This document shows positions 31,491-43,358 of a stretch of 64,000 nt of DNA, piece after piece. Origin of the DNA: Leucogyrophana mollusca (taxonomy: Eukaryota > Basidiomycota > Agaricomycetes > Boletales). The stretch is from NCBI GenBank assembly GCA_021014945.1, contig MU266368.1, positions 62,001-126,000 on the forward strand, given 5' to 3'. The notes beneath the pieces are model-generated. The model was not told where the DNA came from and made no database searches. It worked only from the letters and a program-made list of their open reading frames with translations. How positions within the stretch are numbered: the first letter of the stretch is position 1; every line of letters begins with the position of its first letter. The position numbers and the translations under genes are program-made.

Positions 31491-33359
31491 ATGGATAGTC
31501 CTGATCATTGCACGGGTTCCATCATGGCAGGCGTCTTTACCTCAACGACGCAAGTGATCTCCCAGTCGCCCACTGCTTTAAATTGATCATATCACTAAAT
31601 CTCAGGGTATTTTTAATACTTACAGCGCAAGTCTGGATATACTTTCGGACAAGTGCTCGCCGAGATGGACCATGGGTCAGGCTCACTGTGAGTAGCTGTC
31701 AATACCCCATCGCTCTGCCTGCGGATTGCTGACTCGGCCGTTGCGAGACAGATAGCGGCTGTCTGGTGAGCGAAAACAATATTTTGATAGCTAAATGCTT
31801 ACCGCTAAGCTTCGTAGGATTATTCAAGCTCTGCAAATGTGAGGACTTAGATTCAGCATGACCTCAATGACGAGTGTTAAGCGGCGGATCTTCAGAGCAA
31901 TCTCGAGCCACATGGCTTCCATATCCCTTCCAACCTACAATAGCGACGTACAGGTGGCTGCCGAAATATCAGTGCAAGTCCCACTCTTATAGGGGTATGG
32001 CGAGGGCTGATTCCATCTTCAGAGAATGGGCCATCTATGTCGGCACTACTGTCAGTCTCAGTGACATCAGCCACAGAATTACGAGCTCACAATATATGCA
32101 GTCCATCACAGCTTTTCTCGTACACGTTTTATTCATACGGAGACTACACTTACGTTGGTGGTATATGGCTCCAAAAGTTATTTTCACTAACTTCTACGTG
32201 TTCAGTGGGGAAATACCTGCTTGTCCGATGGAATACGGCCCCTCTAATTGTGAGCTCTCTCAAGATTAGTGCCTGGTTTCATCTGATTTTGATTTACATA
32301 GGCGCTTATCACATTGGCCGCTCAAGGTCAATAGATGCACCCTCTCCTGCCGCCACCTTTCACTAATGCAAACTACCAGTGCTGGCGTTATTCTCCATGG
32401 TGCAAATGTGAGGCACAGGGTCAATCATTCTACGGTTCTCCCGAGCTGACCGCTGAATTAGATTGAGACTGAATCAGGCTGATCCCGGCGAGCTTGTTCT
32501 CATCATGGTGAGTACGAAAAATATTAACGCCTGTGCTCGTTAGTAAATATTCACATTTTTCACAGGGACGGACAATCCCGGTATGGTTGGGTATGGTCGT
32601 CTTGGGAGATATCCTGATCGCAACTTCCCTCTGTGCCCTTCTGTACCGAAGCCGAACTGGATCACCAAGGCAAGTTGCTGCAGGCTGCACCAGATAACCG
32701 ATGGACTGACAATATCATTGTGTGGCGGCTTTGCAACAGGGCTGACCGTCTGCTGAAGCGGCTTATAGTATTCTGCGTGCAGACCGGTTTGATCACTAGG
32801 TAAGCCTTTGATTCAATTTTGCGCGGCTTTGAGGCTCAATGCGACAAATGTGTACGTGATCCAGCCTCGTAGCTCTGGCGACTATTGGAATTGTGAGCAT
32901 TTCTCGCCTCCACCCCTTGTATACCCAGGCTTATCGTTTTTAAGTGGATTGCGGCTGGCTTTGACACTCGTCACCTCTTCATTAGTTTTCCTATGGGGGG
33001 TCGTAAGTGAGCTTTAGTGTTTAAATGCTGTTCGGGCTAACGCGTATCGTCTAGTTTATGCAATTTGCCTCAATGCCAAGTAAGGCCTGTTGTGGTTGTG
33101 AACTTCACATTTCTCAGAACGTATTTCCCAGCTACCTAGCTCGTTCGTCCTATCTCAACGACACGGCACCCATACCCGTAGAAGACATCGAAGTTGGCGA
33201 TATAACTGCAAGAACCGACAAGGTATGGTTTGCGTCATTAATCCTACTAATGAACTCACTACAATTAAGGAGGCTCTCGGAGCAATCGAGTTCGCTCCAA
33301 GCCCATTCTGCGCTGCTCATGTAGGCTCTTCTTCCTTGCGGGAGTTCCTCGGGTACTAA
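31491..33359 (+). CDS. DUF6534-like integral membrane protein, copy 4
   Basis: This is the only plus-strand member of the local family. The start at 31491 gives MDSPDHCTGSIMAGVFTSTT, followed by VFLILTAQVWIYFRTSARR, SHMASISLPTY, WAIYVGTT, AFLVHVLFIRRLHL and VVLGDILIATSLCALLYRSR. Next are RLIVFCVQTGLIT, the mini-exon YAICLNAK and YLARSSYLNDTAPIPVEDIE. A final exon (EALGAIEFAPSPF) ends LREFLGY at 33359. Helices and exon order match copies 1 and 2. DILIATSLC-YRSRTG and the VQTGLIT segment are what identify DUF6534. The donor after WAIYVGTT is GTCAGT instead of GTGAGT, which may weaken splicing. The function of the family is unknown; receptor- or transporter-like roles would be speculation. Confidence 0.6.
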
Positions 33360-34906
33360 CTTACTCCAGATGTCCTCTTCCGATGTCGACTGTATGGCAC
33401 CTCGGGAGACAACACGCGCATGTCAGAGCTTAGATCCAGCTCCCAATCTTTCGCAAGATCCCCGGGAACACAACCCTGCTGGTGCAAGATGATGTGTCTT
33501 TCCGTTACTTAGCAATTCCAACGCTATATCTTAGATGCTATATAAAATTTAGAATATATTTGGCAGCGATCGACTGCAAGGTTTCACCGATTTTGGCGTT
33601 GTTTGATGTCGAGGCTGTTGCCAAACAACTTGAAGGGCGAAACATTGAAAGCCTGTTATTGGTCCCGCCCTTCGGCCTCTTTTGACCTTTTACACCGAAA
33701 ACGGCGGAATGCCTTTGTTGTGAGTTCAACGGTCAATTCCTGATGTTCTGGAACTGCAGGCAACAGGTAACTGCTGACACCTTCTCCCATGCCGCAAGAC
33801 TCGAATTGAACGCTGGGCTTCCAAAACTCAAACAGCTATCATGCATGCGTTTGGGTCAGTGCCGCCCGCGAACCGGCGAATTATTCACACCACTCATCTG
33901 TGCTACGTGGGAGACAAGAAAAATAAAAGCTCGATATGAACGCACTACCCACGGGGTAAGCAAGGTTTGCGGCTCGGGTATGCATTCAACCTGTGGCTCC
34001 GAGGATGCGAAGGAGGCAAACCAGAAGGCGAGGATGGTGGACAAATGGTGGGTCACTTGGCAACCGATACCAGGCCTCGGTCAGCAACCATTTCATGTAT
34101 GTATTTACCCGTTGACCCGTCACCGTATTTATAGGCAGTGCTCTTAACGACCATGGTGACTTCGCGTTATCGTACGTCGAGTGCGTCCTCACAGAGAGTC
34201 GTTCATCCACCCCTGACGAAAATTTCTCAATGCATTCTCAGGTCTTGAGTTTCGACTGCCAGCACCCGGGGCGAACACTTTCTCATCACCACAGGCTTTG
34301 CTGCGACGGCATAAGCAAGATAGACATCTGTGTATGGTCTCTAACTTGGTCTCTAACATGCCCTTATCTGTAAGAACTTCGTTGTGTCATTTTTGTTTCC
34401 AGAGTAGGTCGAATACATAATCGCAGGCCACCCAGTGGACCGGATCCACCCTTCAGCATTGCTTAGGGCGAGCACAACAGGCTAGAAATAGCCATTTGAT
34501 TGTGATGCTTCATATCACACGATTGATAACCAGGGCGAGCAGATGCGGGGGTTACGGCACCTCTGACCAGCGTAGAGTTGATCACATCATACAAGGGATC
34601 TGCAGTGGTGATCATGGCAGGGAGCTAACATGATGCACTGTCGTCCCCCTCGGGAAACGGCCTGCTGCCGATCCTCCGAACCCCAAGATTGACCGAGGAT
34701 GCTAATTATGATGGCTCGCACGTCCTCTTCTCCGTGATGCGGGTAGATCATGGACATAAGGTACGTTCCAGCCGTATTCCGATCCGTAGACCTATCTGGG
34801 GGGATCACTGTCCCCATATAATGCAAACCTTGGACACTGCAGCGGTAGCCACTTGGCCCTGAAGCACATCCATCGACCCTTTCCACCGATCTGGTCCTTC
34901 ACCCCG
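33360..34906. other. Intergenic stretch between DUF6534 copy 4 and the DUF6533 gene
   Basis: I can support no gene in this 1.5-kb stretch. The longest frame (33743-34147) has no recognised motif and no clear splice partners. The right end should hold the promoter of the DUF6533 gene. Sequence composition is ordinary, about 50 percent GC. Confidence 0.35.
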
Positions 34907-36695
34907 ATGTCTTCGCTTATTGATTACCTTATACTTGTCCAATCATTAAATTATTTTGACAGTAAGCAGTTTTTTCGTCCTCGTGTCAACTTTCAGCCCG
35001 AACACCCCCTCCAGTGGCAGCAGCTGCGGTTGTTACTTATGATCAAGGCAAGTAGACCCCACGAGACTATTTACTACTGAATCTTGACACGGCGGAATCT
35101 CGTAGTCCTTACTTTTTCACGAGAGGTCAGTGCTCGATGTTCGCGACATCCCTCAGTCTGACATTTGCGTCTGTATTGAAGGCGGACCTAATCTGGGTGG
35201 GTACATTAACTCGTTTCAAGAGCAGTCAAGTAGAGGTTGATATGGTGGCAGAGTCGCCGCTGGAGCCTTACAACAGCGGTCTATTTAATTGTGCGTGTCA
35301 TCGCATTTTTCGCACAGACATCCCCTCTGAATCTACTCAACTATTTTGCAGGCCCGCTATGCTGGCACTCTGTCTGTTATGTTAGTTGATGTATCGATGG
35401 ATAATCTCCCAAACTGATATCATTGTGATCGGTAGTATGCAGACAGCAGGTGGAGTACCTCCCCGTGATCAGTGGATTTTTTGCTAAATTCTCCGTCGCA
35501 GGGAATGTGGGACTCAACTGGTCATACACTGTCAGGCTTCCGTGTCTACTTCTGTGAGCCAGCAGCCGTCTAATCCTTCAGCTCTTAGGGGTAGCGTTGA
35601 CTCGCCTCCTCTTACGGTTCCTTGTCATTAATCGGAGAATAATGTATTCTCCAACACTCTCAGACGTAAGTGCATCCATCCGCATTCCCGCATAATTTGC
35701 CTCATATTGTTCATCAAGTTGAGTCCACCTATATCGCTTTAAACTGGTCAATCAATTTGTTTATTATAGCTATGCAAGGTGCGTGCATGTCAATACGCTA
35801 TTGGCGCCTTCTTATGTAACGAGTGCACACGACTTTCATCCAGTCATTCTCCTCATGCGTGCCTATGCCCTTTGCAACCAGTCAAAGAAAGTCTTGACCT
35901 TCCTGGTGTTCTGCTTTTGCTGTCAGGCAATTGCAGCAATAGTATTGACTGGGATCCAATATAACTTTCCTACCATGAGGATATACGGTATGCGTGCGAT
36001 TCGTCCCATCGTTTTCGTTGGTGTTTAAACAACCCGCCGCCGCAGTTGCGTTTCTCGGTCCAGCCATTGGCAGTGTTACGCAATCGTCAGAGGTTGATCC
36101 ATCTGCGTTCGTTGTCGCGCCAGTTATTGTTGTTGTCATCCAGCTGGTCATGGATGCGATCTTGTTCATTTTCGCGCTGTGCGCATTTTCAAAGCACGCT
36201 CTAGAAGCCAGGAGGTTGGATGGGGGGTGGTCCGTGAGCCCTCTGATGAGGCTTTTAATCACAGATCAAATACTATACTTCATATGGTACGTCGACAAGT
36301 GTCTCGCTTTCTGAAGAGCCTTTTTTGATTGCAGATCTAATAGCTATGTGGCGTGGCAGGCCATCTCGGTCGCCGCTGAATACTCGTCGGCTGAAGTTCA
36401 AGCCCCACTTTGGGTAACGATCGCCGACAGTATCCTCAACGTGTTGGTTGTCATCATTGGCCCTCGGATGGTCCTCAGTCTTCGTGCGAAAGAACAGCAG
36501 ACGAGGGATGGAACCATCGAAACAGAGCTCAGTACGATTCACTTCGGTGTGTGGGATCTGCCACCTCCGCCGATGGGAGAGGAAGATATAGAAATCGCGC
36601 AAGGCGGCGGGGACTTGGAGGCAGCAAGTTTCAAACGAAGCGGAAGGGAGTCAAAAGTTGGCCCTGGTGCCAGTGCCGACGTTTGTACCATCTGA
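34907..36695 (+). CDS. DUF6533-domain integral membrane protein
   Basis: This is a basidiomycete multi-pass membrane protein of unknown function. Exons starting at 34907 (MSSLIDYLILVQSLNYFD) join to VAAAAVVTYDQVLTFSREVADLIW, the diagnostic DUF6533 signature YD-x-LTF-x-REV-x-x-IW. Later exons give LLMRAYALCNQSKKVLTFLV, then QAIAAIVLTGIQY, FVVAPVIVVVIQLVMDAILF and LMRLLITDQILYFIW. LNVLVVIIGPRMVLSLR is the last helix, with the usual GPRM-LR exit. The tail is acidic and Pro-rich (WDLPPPPMGEEDIEIAQ) and ends at 36695. One intron seems to be GC-AG (donor GGCAAGT near 35046). The middle exons between 35280 and 35700 are uncertain. Together with four DUF6534-like copies it makes this region rich in mushroom-specific membrane proteins. 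Confidence 0.72.
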
Positions 36696-36945
36696 ACATC
36701 CTTTCGTTACAGTATATTTATTCCGCAGACCAAACAGAGAATCCTTCGGTATATATGCTTGGTGTTCAACCGCAATAACTAGTCTTGGTCATGTTGACAT
36801 GGTTGAATGTCAAAGTGTTGCGCCGGTCATAGCCGGCCGTGCGGTTGAGGATGAATGTGATTCTGCTAATATTAACCGAGCCTTGGTGATCGCATGCTCG
36901 CGAATGTCGCAGGCGGGAGGGGCGATACTCGGATTCCTCTCTAAG

Positions 36946-39342
36946 ATGTTGGTTCTACACCCAAGATCTTTACCACTATTCCCAAGAGCCATAACCCGAA
37001 ACATGTCCCGGAGTATCCTCACGACTCGTCCCCAGAATTGGAAGGCCCTCGCCCCATCTCCACCGCCCACTGCCCCGACGTTTGCAGCCCAGTCCACTCT
37101 GCCCCATCTCCCAGTCCCTGATCTGAATGCCACTTTGAACCGGCTCAAAGTGTCCCTCCGTCCCTTGGCTCACTCAGAGGAAGAGTATGCTACAGCGGAA
37201 GCGAAGATCGATCGTTTCGCTGGCGGAGCTGCTATGGAGCTGCATAAACGACTGCTTCAGCACGCACAAGGCAAAGATCATTGGCTAGAGGATTGGTGGG
37301 ACGACATAGGGTATCAGGGCTACCGGGACTCGGTTTGTCACTTCTTTGGGTTTCATTGGGATGAAACTGATAGAGTCAAACGAAGGTTGTTATAAACGTA
37401 TCTTACTACTGTAAGTTCGTCGGTGTTGTCAAGTAACGCGTGAATCATGTATCATTGTACAGACGGATTTGACTCTCAGCCTGCGCACCTTCCCCAGTCT
37501 CCTGCTGCACGCGCAGCGGCTCTTGCCCGAGGCGCGATGGTATTTCGCCAACAGTTGCAAACCGGCTTGCTGAAGCCCGAAGGGACCAAGGAAACTGCAT
37601 TCTGTATGGATACATATCGGTAGGGCCTCATAGCGGCTGCCAAAATCCCATCTTACACGTTGCTCACAGCTGGATGTTCGATTGCTGCCGTGTCCCTGGT
37701 TCTCAAGGCCTCGATTGGAGCATTTCCTATGCAGACCGCCCCCAAGAAACCGGACATATCGTTGTCATACGCAATAATAGGTTCTGGAAGCTAAACGCGA
37801 TCGTAGATGGCCGCATACTGAGTGTGGCTGAACTAGAAAAGTCAGTGTATGGCACCTTGCCTTTATACGTACCCCTTCTGTTCTTGAAAGCTCCAAAAAC
37901 GATAAGTCTGACGTGCAGTTAATTTCAGGCAGATCCAGTACATTTATGACCACACGACTGAGGAGTACCCTGGCGTTGGTGTGCTCACCGCATCAAACCG
38001 AGATGTCTGGGCCAAGGTACAGATCTCGCCTGCAGTACTTGTCGTATGGCAGCACTATCTCTGACAATAATTCACCAGGATTATGCCACGCTTGCCTCAG
38101 ACCCTACCAACGCATCTATCCTGAAAGCGATTCATGCTTCCGCATTCATAATCTCCCTTGACACATCGACGCCATCCCCCGATTCTCCTGTGGCCTTCTC
38201 CCGTGACCTTTGGCACGGCGCAGTGAAGAACGGCATCCCAACTGGATTACGGAACCGCTGGGTCGACAAACCGGTCCAATTCGTCGTGTATGATAATGCG
38301 CAGGCAGGTCTAATGGGCGAGCACAGTGTCATGGACGGCACACCCACGGCACGGCTTTGCGACGACGTCCTCGAGTACCTCCACAACCCGGCGTCCGATC
38401 TCGGTGTTGCCCCATCCTCTATAGGTTTTTCAGCGCCAGAACCTCTGGATTGGGTAGTATCTCCTGAAACGCACACTGCAATCACAGCAGCCGACAATGC
38501 CGCCATGGAACTGATCGATACACAGGCACTGGGCTACCTCCTCACATCGTATGGCAAGGCCGCGATTAAGGCGTTCGGCGTGTCGCCTGACTCCTGGGCA
38601 CAGATGATCGTACAGCTCGCATATCGACGCCTCATGTCTCATTCGACGTCCGCGTCTAGCTCCGTTGCGAAGGGCTCCGCTTGGAGGACCGGGGGGACCT
38701 ACGAGGCCGCGACGACGCGGAGGTTCTATAAGGGACGTACCGAAGCGATCCGTGTCGTGTCGAGCGAGTCTGATCGGTGGGCCGTGAGCATGGACGATCC
38801 TTCTTCAAGCGCGAAGGAACGTAAGGCATTATTTGACGCTGCGACCAAAAAGCATATCACTCTCGCGAAAGAAGCAGGGAATGCATCAGGGGTCGACCGT
38901 CATCTCCTTGGTTCGTTCATCTGGTGCTGTTGTCAGCAGGCGTCCCAGATAACATTCGCTTTTCATAGGGCTGAAGAAAGTCCTGAGAGAAGGCGAGGAA
39001 ATGCCAGAGGTCTTCAGGGACCCGCTTGTAGTGCGGTCCAGTAACTGGGTTTTGAGCACGTCTGCCATTTTCTCGAAGCATTTCCCTGTTTATGGCTGGG
39101 GAGAGGTGTGTGATCTCACACCATTTATGCGATGCCCTCTTTCCATAAGCTAACTTACAATATCGCAGGTCGTCCCAGACGGCTTCGGGGTAGCGTATAT
39201 GACAGGGTATGACGACCGCCTGCAGTACACGATCACGTCGCGAAAGGAGATGCCGAATGCACAGTTCTGCGACGAAATTGCCAAGGCAGCGGTAGACCTC
39301 TATGACTTACACAGAGGATTAGGAGAGAAGGCGAAGTTGTAG
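36946..39342 (+). CDS. Carnitine O-acetyltransferase
   Basis: This enzyme transfers acetyl groups between CoA and carnitine so that acetyl units can move between peroxisome, cytosol and mitochondrion. In-frame Met codons occur at 36904, 36946 and 37003. I chose 36946 because it gives an Arg-rich presequence-like start (MLVLHPRSLPLFPRAITRNM). Family sequence begins at TLPHLPVPDLNATLNRL. HWLEDWWDDIGY and WMFDCCRVPGSQGLDWS follow, then IVVIRNNRFWKL and the catalytic motif GLMGEHSVMDGTP with the active-site His. AYRRLMSH, TRRFYKGRTEAIRVVS (carnitine/CoA region), VDRHLLG and DGFGVAYMTGYDDRLQYTI complete the fold. The stop is at 39342. Dual mitochondrial/peroxisomal targeting is possible, but the C-terminal EKAKL is only a weak PTS1-like tail. 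Confidence 0.92.
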
Positions 39343-39469
39343 AATCGAGTTACCTAAACAGAATTGCGCCGAATCAGTCGCTTGCAAGTAATCACAGCTA
39401 CGTGTTATTCTGGAGAATGCATGTACAAACCGCCCCCACCGTCAATGGAAAGGAGACAGTTGGCGTTAG

Positions 39470-40330
39470 CACACGATGTTTATTTGTTGTTATTGAAAGT
39501 CAAAGGTTCTGACAAACAGATGTAAACAACTCCTATCTACTCACGGCCCAAATCATTCCTCTGCCGGTGGAGCCTTCACGAGACGCGACTCCGATGCACG
39601 CTACCCTACACGTACCCGAAAGCTCGCCCAGAACACACCGTTTGGCGCATGTGAGGAGGGAAATATGGCGGTCCAGAAGGCAGGCGGTGAGATACAGGGA
39701 TGGGCAAAATTTTGCATCATGATCACCGACCAGCATTCCAACAATATTCCAATAACATTCCTGCCCCGGTAGGTCACGTACACCAAACCGATCGCGTTGT
39801 TGTGGCCTGTGATGGCCTCTGAATATAAATAATGCACTTCCCGGTTCAACCTCTGTTTACTGTGTCCCGCCATCATCTCCCGCTTTCGCAACTCCACAGA
39901 TTCATTGGTTCTCTTCTGTGTCTCCACGCTATTCGATGTCGTCTCCAATCCGCCCTTCTCTATCAATCTCAATATCGCCTCGGCTGTTGGCCTTGAAGTG
40001 GCCTCCGTCGCTAGGATCACAGAGTCTCGCCCGACGCAACGCCAAGGCTCAACGTATCACTGACGAGCCCAGGGAGGGAGTGTTACCTTCCTAGTCATGT
40101 GTGCGTACATGTTGCTTCTCGCTGGTGTCAAGACCACTCACTCCCTCATAGCTCACCGCCTGCGAGTAGTGTTCACCTTCGCCGTGCAATCGGTTCACAT
40201 CCCAGCACTTGCGTCGCTATCGAGTTGGCCGTGTCACATCGTGGCAACGATGGCCAAGTTCGTCCCGCCGTTTTTTCAGCACTTACGACAGGTTCCATGG
40301 TCATATTCGCGCCCTTTTGAATGCCACACC
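39470..40330 (+). mobile_element. Dispersed element, copy C (unclassified)
   Basis: Third copy, in the same orientation as copy B. It has TTTATTTGTTGTTATTGAAAG at the left, AGCATTCCAACAATATTCC at 39732, ACACCAAACCGATCGCGTTG at 39780 and TATAAATAATGCAC at 39824. GGTTCAACCTCTGTTTAC, TCGTCTCCAAT and AGGGAGGGAGTGTTACCTT (40070-40090) follow. Similarity to A and B is clear to about 40260. A direct repeat of about 60 bp at 103-nt spacing (GATCCCCTACGATT at 40364 and 40467) lies just beyond and may belong to the element or to flanking DNA. No coding frame is conserved. Confidence 0.62.
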
Positions 40331-40354
40331 ACCCGACATCGCGTCGGCGCCCGA

Positions 40355-40530
40355 GGTCGCTGTGATCCCCTACGATTGCATCGAGAGGACTGCTGCTCCC
40401 ACAGCTCGCAGTCCCACGGGTCCCATTTCCTTCGCCAATGCATGCATTCTCGCCCGAGCTCGTTGCGATCCCCTACGATTCCAACGAGAGGACTGCTGCT
40501 CCCACAGCTTACAGTCCCACGGGCACCTCT
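40355..40530. repeat. Direct repeat, about 60 bp, spacing 103 nt
   Basis: Both units contain GATCCCCTACGATT, then CGAGAGGACTGCTGCTCCCA and CAGTCCCACGGG, starting at 40364 and 40467. A few substitutions separate the copies. The repeat is at the right side of element copy C. Confidence 0.8.
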
Positions 40531-41945
40531 ATCGCTGGTGTGTTCTGACCACCAGACCATCCATGGTCCTTGTTCTCCTTCCGCTTTGAGCTTATTCATC
40601 GCATCCATACCATTGCTTTCGTCCCTCCCTCAACGGCAATCGCTTTCCTTGTTTGTTTTCCCTCGTATCCTCGCCTCTTGCCGATCAATTCTTGTCATTC
40701 CGAACGTCCCTACTTGTCACAGTTCCTTGGGATTTGTCCAGCATATGACGTACTGTGCTGGCGCCAGTATTAGTCCTTCATTTGTTGTTCGTTTACTCTT
40801 CCGGTCGCCCACAAATCTCCCGCCCACCCCTATCATCCCCCTTTCCGGTCATGTATCCCGCCACCGATCACTGCATCTCTATTCCCATATCCCTGTTCGA
40901 TACATGGATTACTCAGGCCTCCCATTCTACATAATCCGAACTTCCCTATGACTGAGCTTCCATCGATTTGTACAGCCCTCGATTCCCATCTCTCCAGCAG
41001 ACTTCCATCCGTCTCCACCTTGAAATAGTCCGCCTCATATCCTTCCCCTCTTGATTTATCAGATCCCGTGCCCCTCTGTACCTCGATCCATCTGGCCTTC
41101 CGTCCGACTCTACTTTTCATCATCTTACATTCCGGTCCCCTCTCTCCATCTGGATTTGTCCGGTCTGCCGATTCCAACATGTATCAGCCCACATCTCCAT
41201 AATCTCGAGTTCTCCAAGCCTCCGTCTCCTTTTCTGTGCTCTCCATCCCTTTCTCCCTATCACTCCATCCCCTTCTCCCTATCACCGCCTCCACTTCGAT
41301 TTGTTTCTCCTCCACATTGTATCAATCACGATCGCGCCTGTACATACACTGGATAATAAGATCGTATCTTACCAGAGCCTCGATGTTTTTCTCCTGTGAA
41401 CGAACACAGCATTTATGGGCAGCGTAATCATCAGGGAAGCCAAGTAGATCAAGATGGGGGGCAACGCAGTAAAGCCAGCCCGCTGGGCATGAGTAAAGTT
41501 GTCCGGCCGGGCTACCGCGGCCGCTATACCAAGACCAGTACCAAATGCACGTCCCAGCGTGTCGATTGTGGGATAGGGGCACAGCTATTTGGTTAGTTAT
41601 ACATCGGACGGTAGAGCGACTCAAACCACATACATTCCAAGATATCCTCAGGCTCGCAGTTCGAGAATTAGGTGCAGACACCCTTGCTCGTTTCGAGATG
41701 GTTTCAAAATGCTGGCTATCCGAGTCGACGTATTTTAGTTGGGGGCCGAGGTACCGAGCAGTAAAAGCTTCCTTGCCAAATACAGCAGTACTTGACGCAG
41801 CGCCCTAGCTCCTTCACAAACGCTCTTCCTCATGCATCAGTCCTGCTCCGCAGCGAATGCGGCAAGCCCCGTTGACTAGAAGCATAAAGGCAATTCCATC
41901 GAGGGCGTGTAGATCTCTGCGTCTCCCTCCCAAGTTCACGCCAAA

Positions 41946-42638
41946 ATGTGGTGCAAATACACTGTGACTCTACTCCCAGCCTTCCTTCTTATCACTTACA
42001 TCCACGCGGCGATCGCTCTGAAAGCGGGCCAATATACAATCACTTCCCATCTTAACAGTGCCCTTATCGGAGATGATAGTCGCGGGGACAAGAATGGTGG
42101 CCTGAAGAAAGTCATCCTCCTCCCTTCGAACTTCCTGGTGCAGAACATCGACGCGGTTGCAGCACCTAAGGTAAGCACATACTTGCAGGCGCCTGTCGTT
42201 GGTCTTGAAGTGCAACAGTGGGTAGTCGAACCGCAGGACGGTGATCATTATATAGTCAGGGTGAACGGACGGCCTACTCTGGCTATTGGTGGGGAGCTCT
42301 ACTCTGCACCTGAGACCCAGGGCGCGGAGCAGTGGGTCATCACCCAGCACGGGTGGAAAGGCCCTTACACGTGGGTGCCTTGTGCCCCCTTCATACCCGT
42401 CTTGCTGATATCCCGATCTGTGAAGCGTCGAGAAAGCGGACAAGAGTGGTGGATGGAAGGTTGTCGATGACCTCAATCCTCATGGTTCAGTGAGTATCAT
42501 CAATTCTTCCGTGTAACTTGTAATTTAACGTTGATATCTATCTAGATTTATGTTTGTCCTCTAGGAATCCTCCCGGGGTTTCCTCCGCGCTTCCCTTCGT
42601 CGTCACTCTTTGATTTTACCCTGGTGGAGGCGTCCTAA
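41946..42638 (+). CDS. Secreted beta-trefoil serine protease inhibitor (I66/cospin-like)
   Basis: Proteins of MEROPS family I66 (cospin, LeSPI) are fungal beta-trefoil inhibitors of trypsin-like proteases with roles against fungivores or in development. Four exons (41946-42170, 42219-42370, 42426-42489, 42546-42638) join in phase and give 177 residues. A hydrophobic signal peptide (VTLLPAFLLITYIHAAIA) precedes LKAGQYTITSHLNSALIGDD, which is the usual first strand of I66 proteins. Splicing joins APK to WVVEPQDGDHYIVRVNGRP, and AEQWVITQH and YTVEKADKSGGWKVVDDL follow. The C-terminus has PGFPPRFPSSSLFDFTLVEA, matching the family. Most I66 members I know of lack a signal peptide, so secretion is notable. 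Inhibitory specificity cannot be read from the sequence. Confidence 0.8.
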
Positions 42639-43358
42639 TCCTATAAGCGAGGAGGAAACAGTGACTTCGCTATAGTGAATGACTGATGAGAGTGGTGTAC
42701 GCTGTACGACGGCTTGAATATTTGCGTGTGGATTCGGTATTGTCTCATTACGCTCTCGCTTTCTTTTTCTCTCGATGTATCATACGCTTACAGAGGTCTG
42801 AGGTTATCCAAATCACACAGGTTAGGTTCACTGATGAATTGTGTTTCCGGCAACCTCGTACACTTTCGATCCTTCTGGCAATTTGTTCTGGGTTGATTGG
42901 GATGCCGGATGCAGGTGGTAGAGACCGGCGGCAGATACAATTTAAAACATTTGATTGTTGTGCAAGACGCCCACTCCAAACGGGCCCAATGATTTCACCG
43001 CTTTCGAGTTTCAAGCTTCAAGCTTCGAGTGCTGATCTGGGCGACAACTGATTTTTCAGAGCACGACTTGAGGTCGCTCTCCCGGTCTCGAACGCGTTGA
43101 CAATCGACATCGAATGATGACTCGGATAAGATATAATAACTGAGTGATGACGCTATGGATGGGTGTTGGCTGTGCTGTCGGTGCGGCTGTGAGTTCGCGG
43201 CATCGGGATGTGATTCCAAACTAGGAATGGGCGCAAAAGCGAGAGTTTTACTGACATCTCACCACAATCCTCGCCCAGTTCAGCCCTCTCTTAAAACTCC
43301 CTCACAGCCAGCTTGGCCTTTGCCGCACCAGGTCATCCCTTGGTCCTGAACTACCACC
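42639..43358. other. Intergenic stretch upstream of the RhoGEF
   Basis: No gene is visible. The region between the I66 gene and the RhoGEF includes a short AAGCTTCAAGCTTCGAG repeat near 43012-43030. An AT-rich tract around 43120-43145 (GATATAATAACTGAGTGATGACG) may be part of the RhoGEF promoter. Confidence 0.35.

Larger units (their letters stand above)
39343..41945. other. Long intergenic stretch with element copy C and pyrimidine-rich tract
   Basis: No supported gene is present in this 2.6-kb stretch. Element copy C fills the first third. From about 40560 to 41330 the plus strand is markedly pyrimidine-rich, with near-repeats such as CTTTCTCCCTATCAC and CCTTCTCCCTATCAC. On the minus strand between about 41340 and 41830, two putative exons separated by a possible intron (branch-like CTAAC before TAG) would encode a hydrophobic segment (ILIYLASLMITLPINAVFV). 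I cannot name a family or find a start codon, so it may be a gene relic. Confidence 0.4.

Noticed and set aside
33743..34147. 134-codon plus-strand frame
   Set aside because: No recognisable domain, no hydrophobic pattern of the neighbouring families and no clear intron signals.
40560..41330. Pyrimidine-rich tract read as a coding region (frames such as 40097-40951)
   Set aside because: The frames stay open because of skewed composition. They contain no domain and are not shared with the other element copies.
41340..41830. Minus-strand exons with a hydrophobic stretch, and an overlapping plus-strand frame with an F-box-like ELGADTLARFEMVSKCW
   Set aside because: Neither has a start codon, full domain or recognised family. 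Kept only as a note in the intergenic entry.
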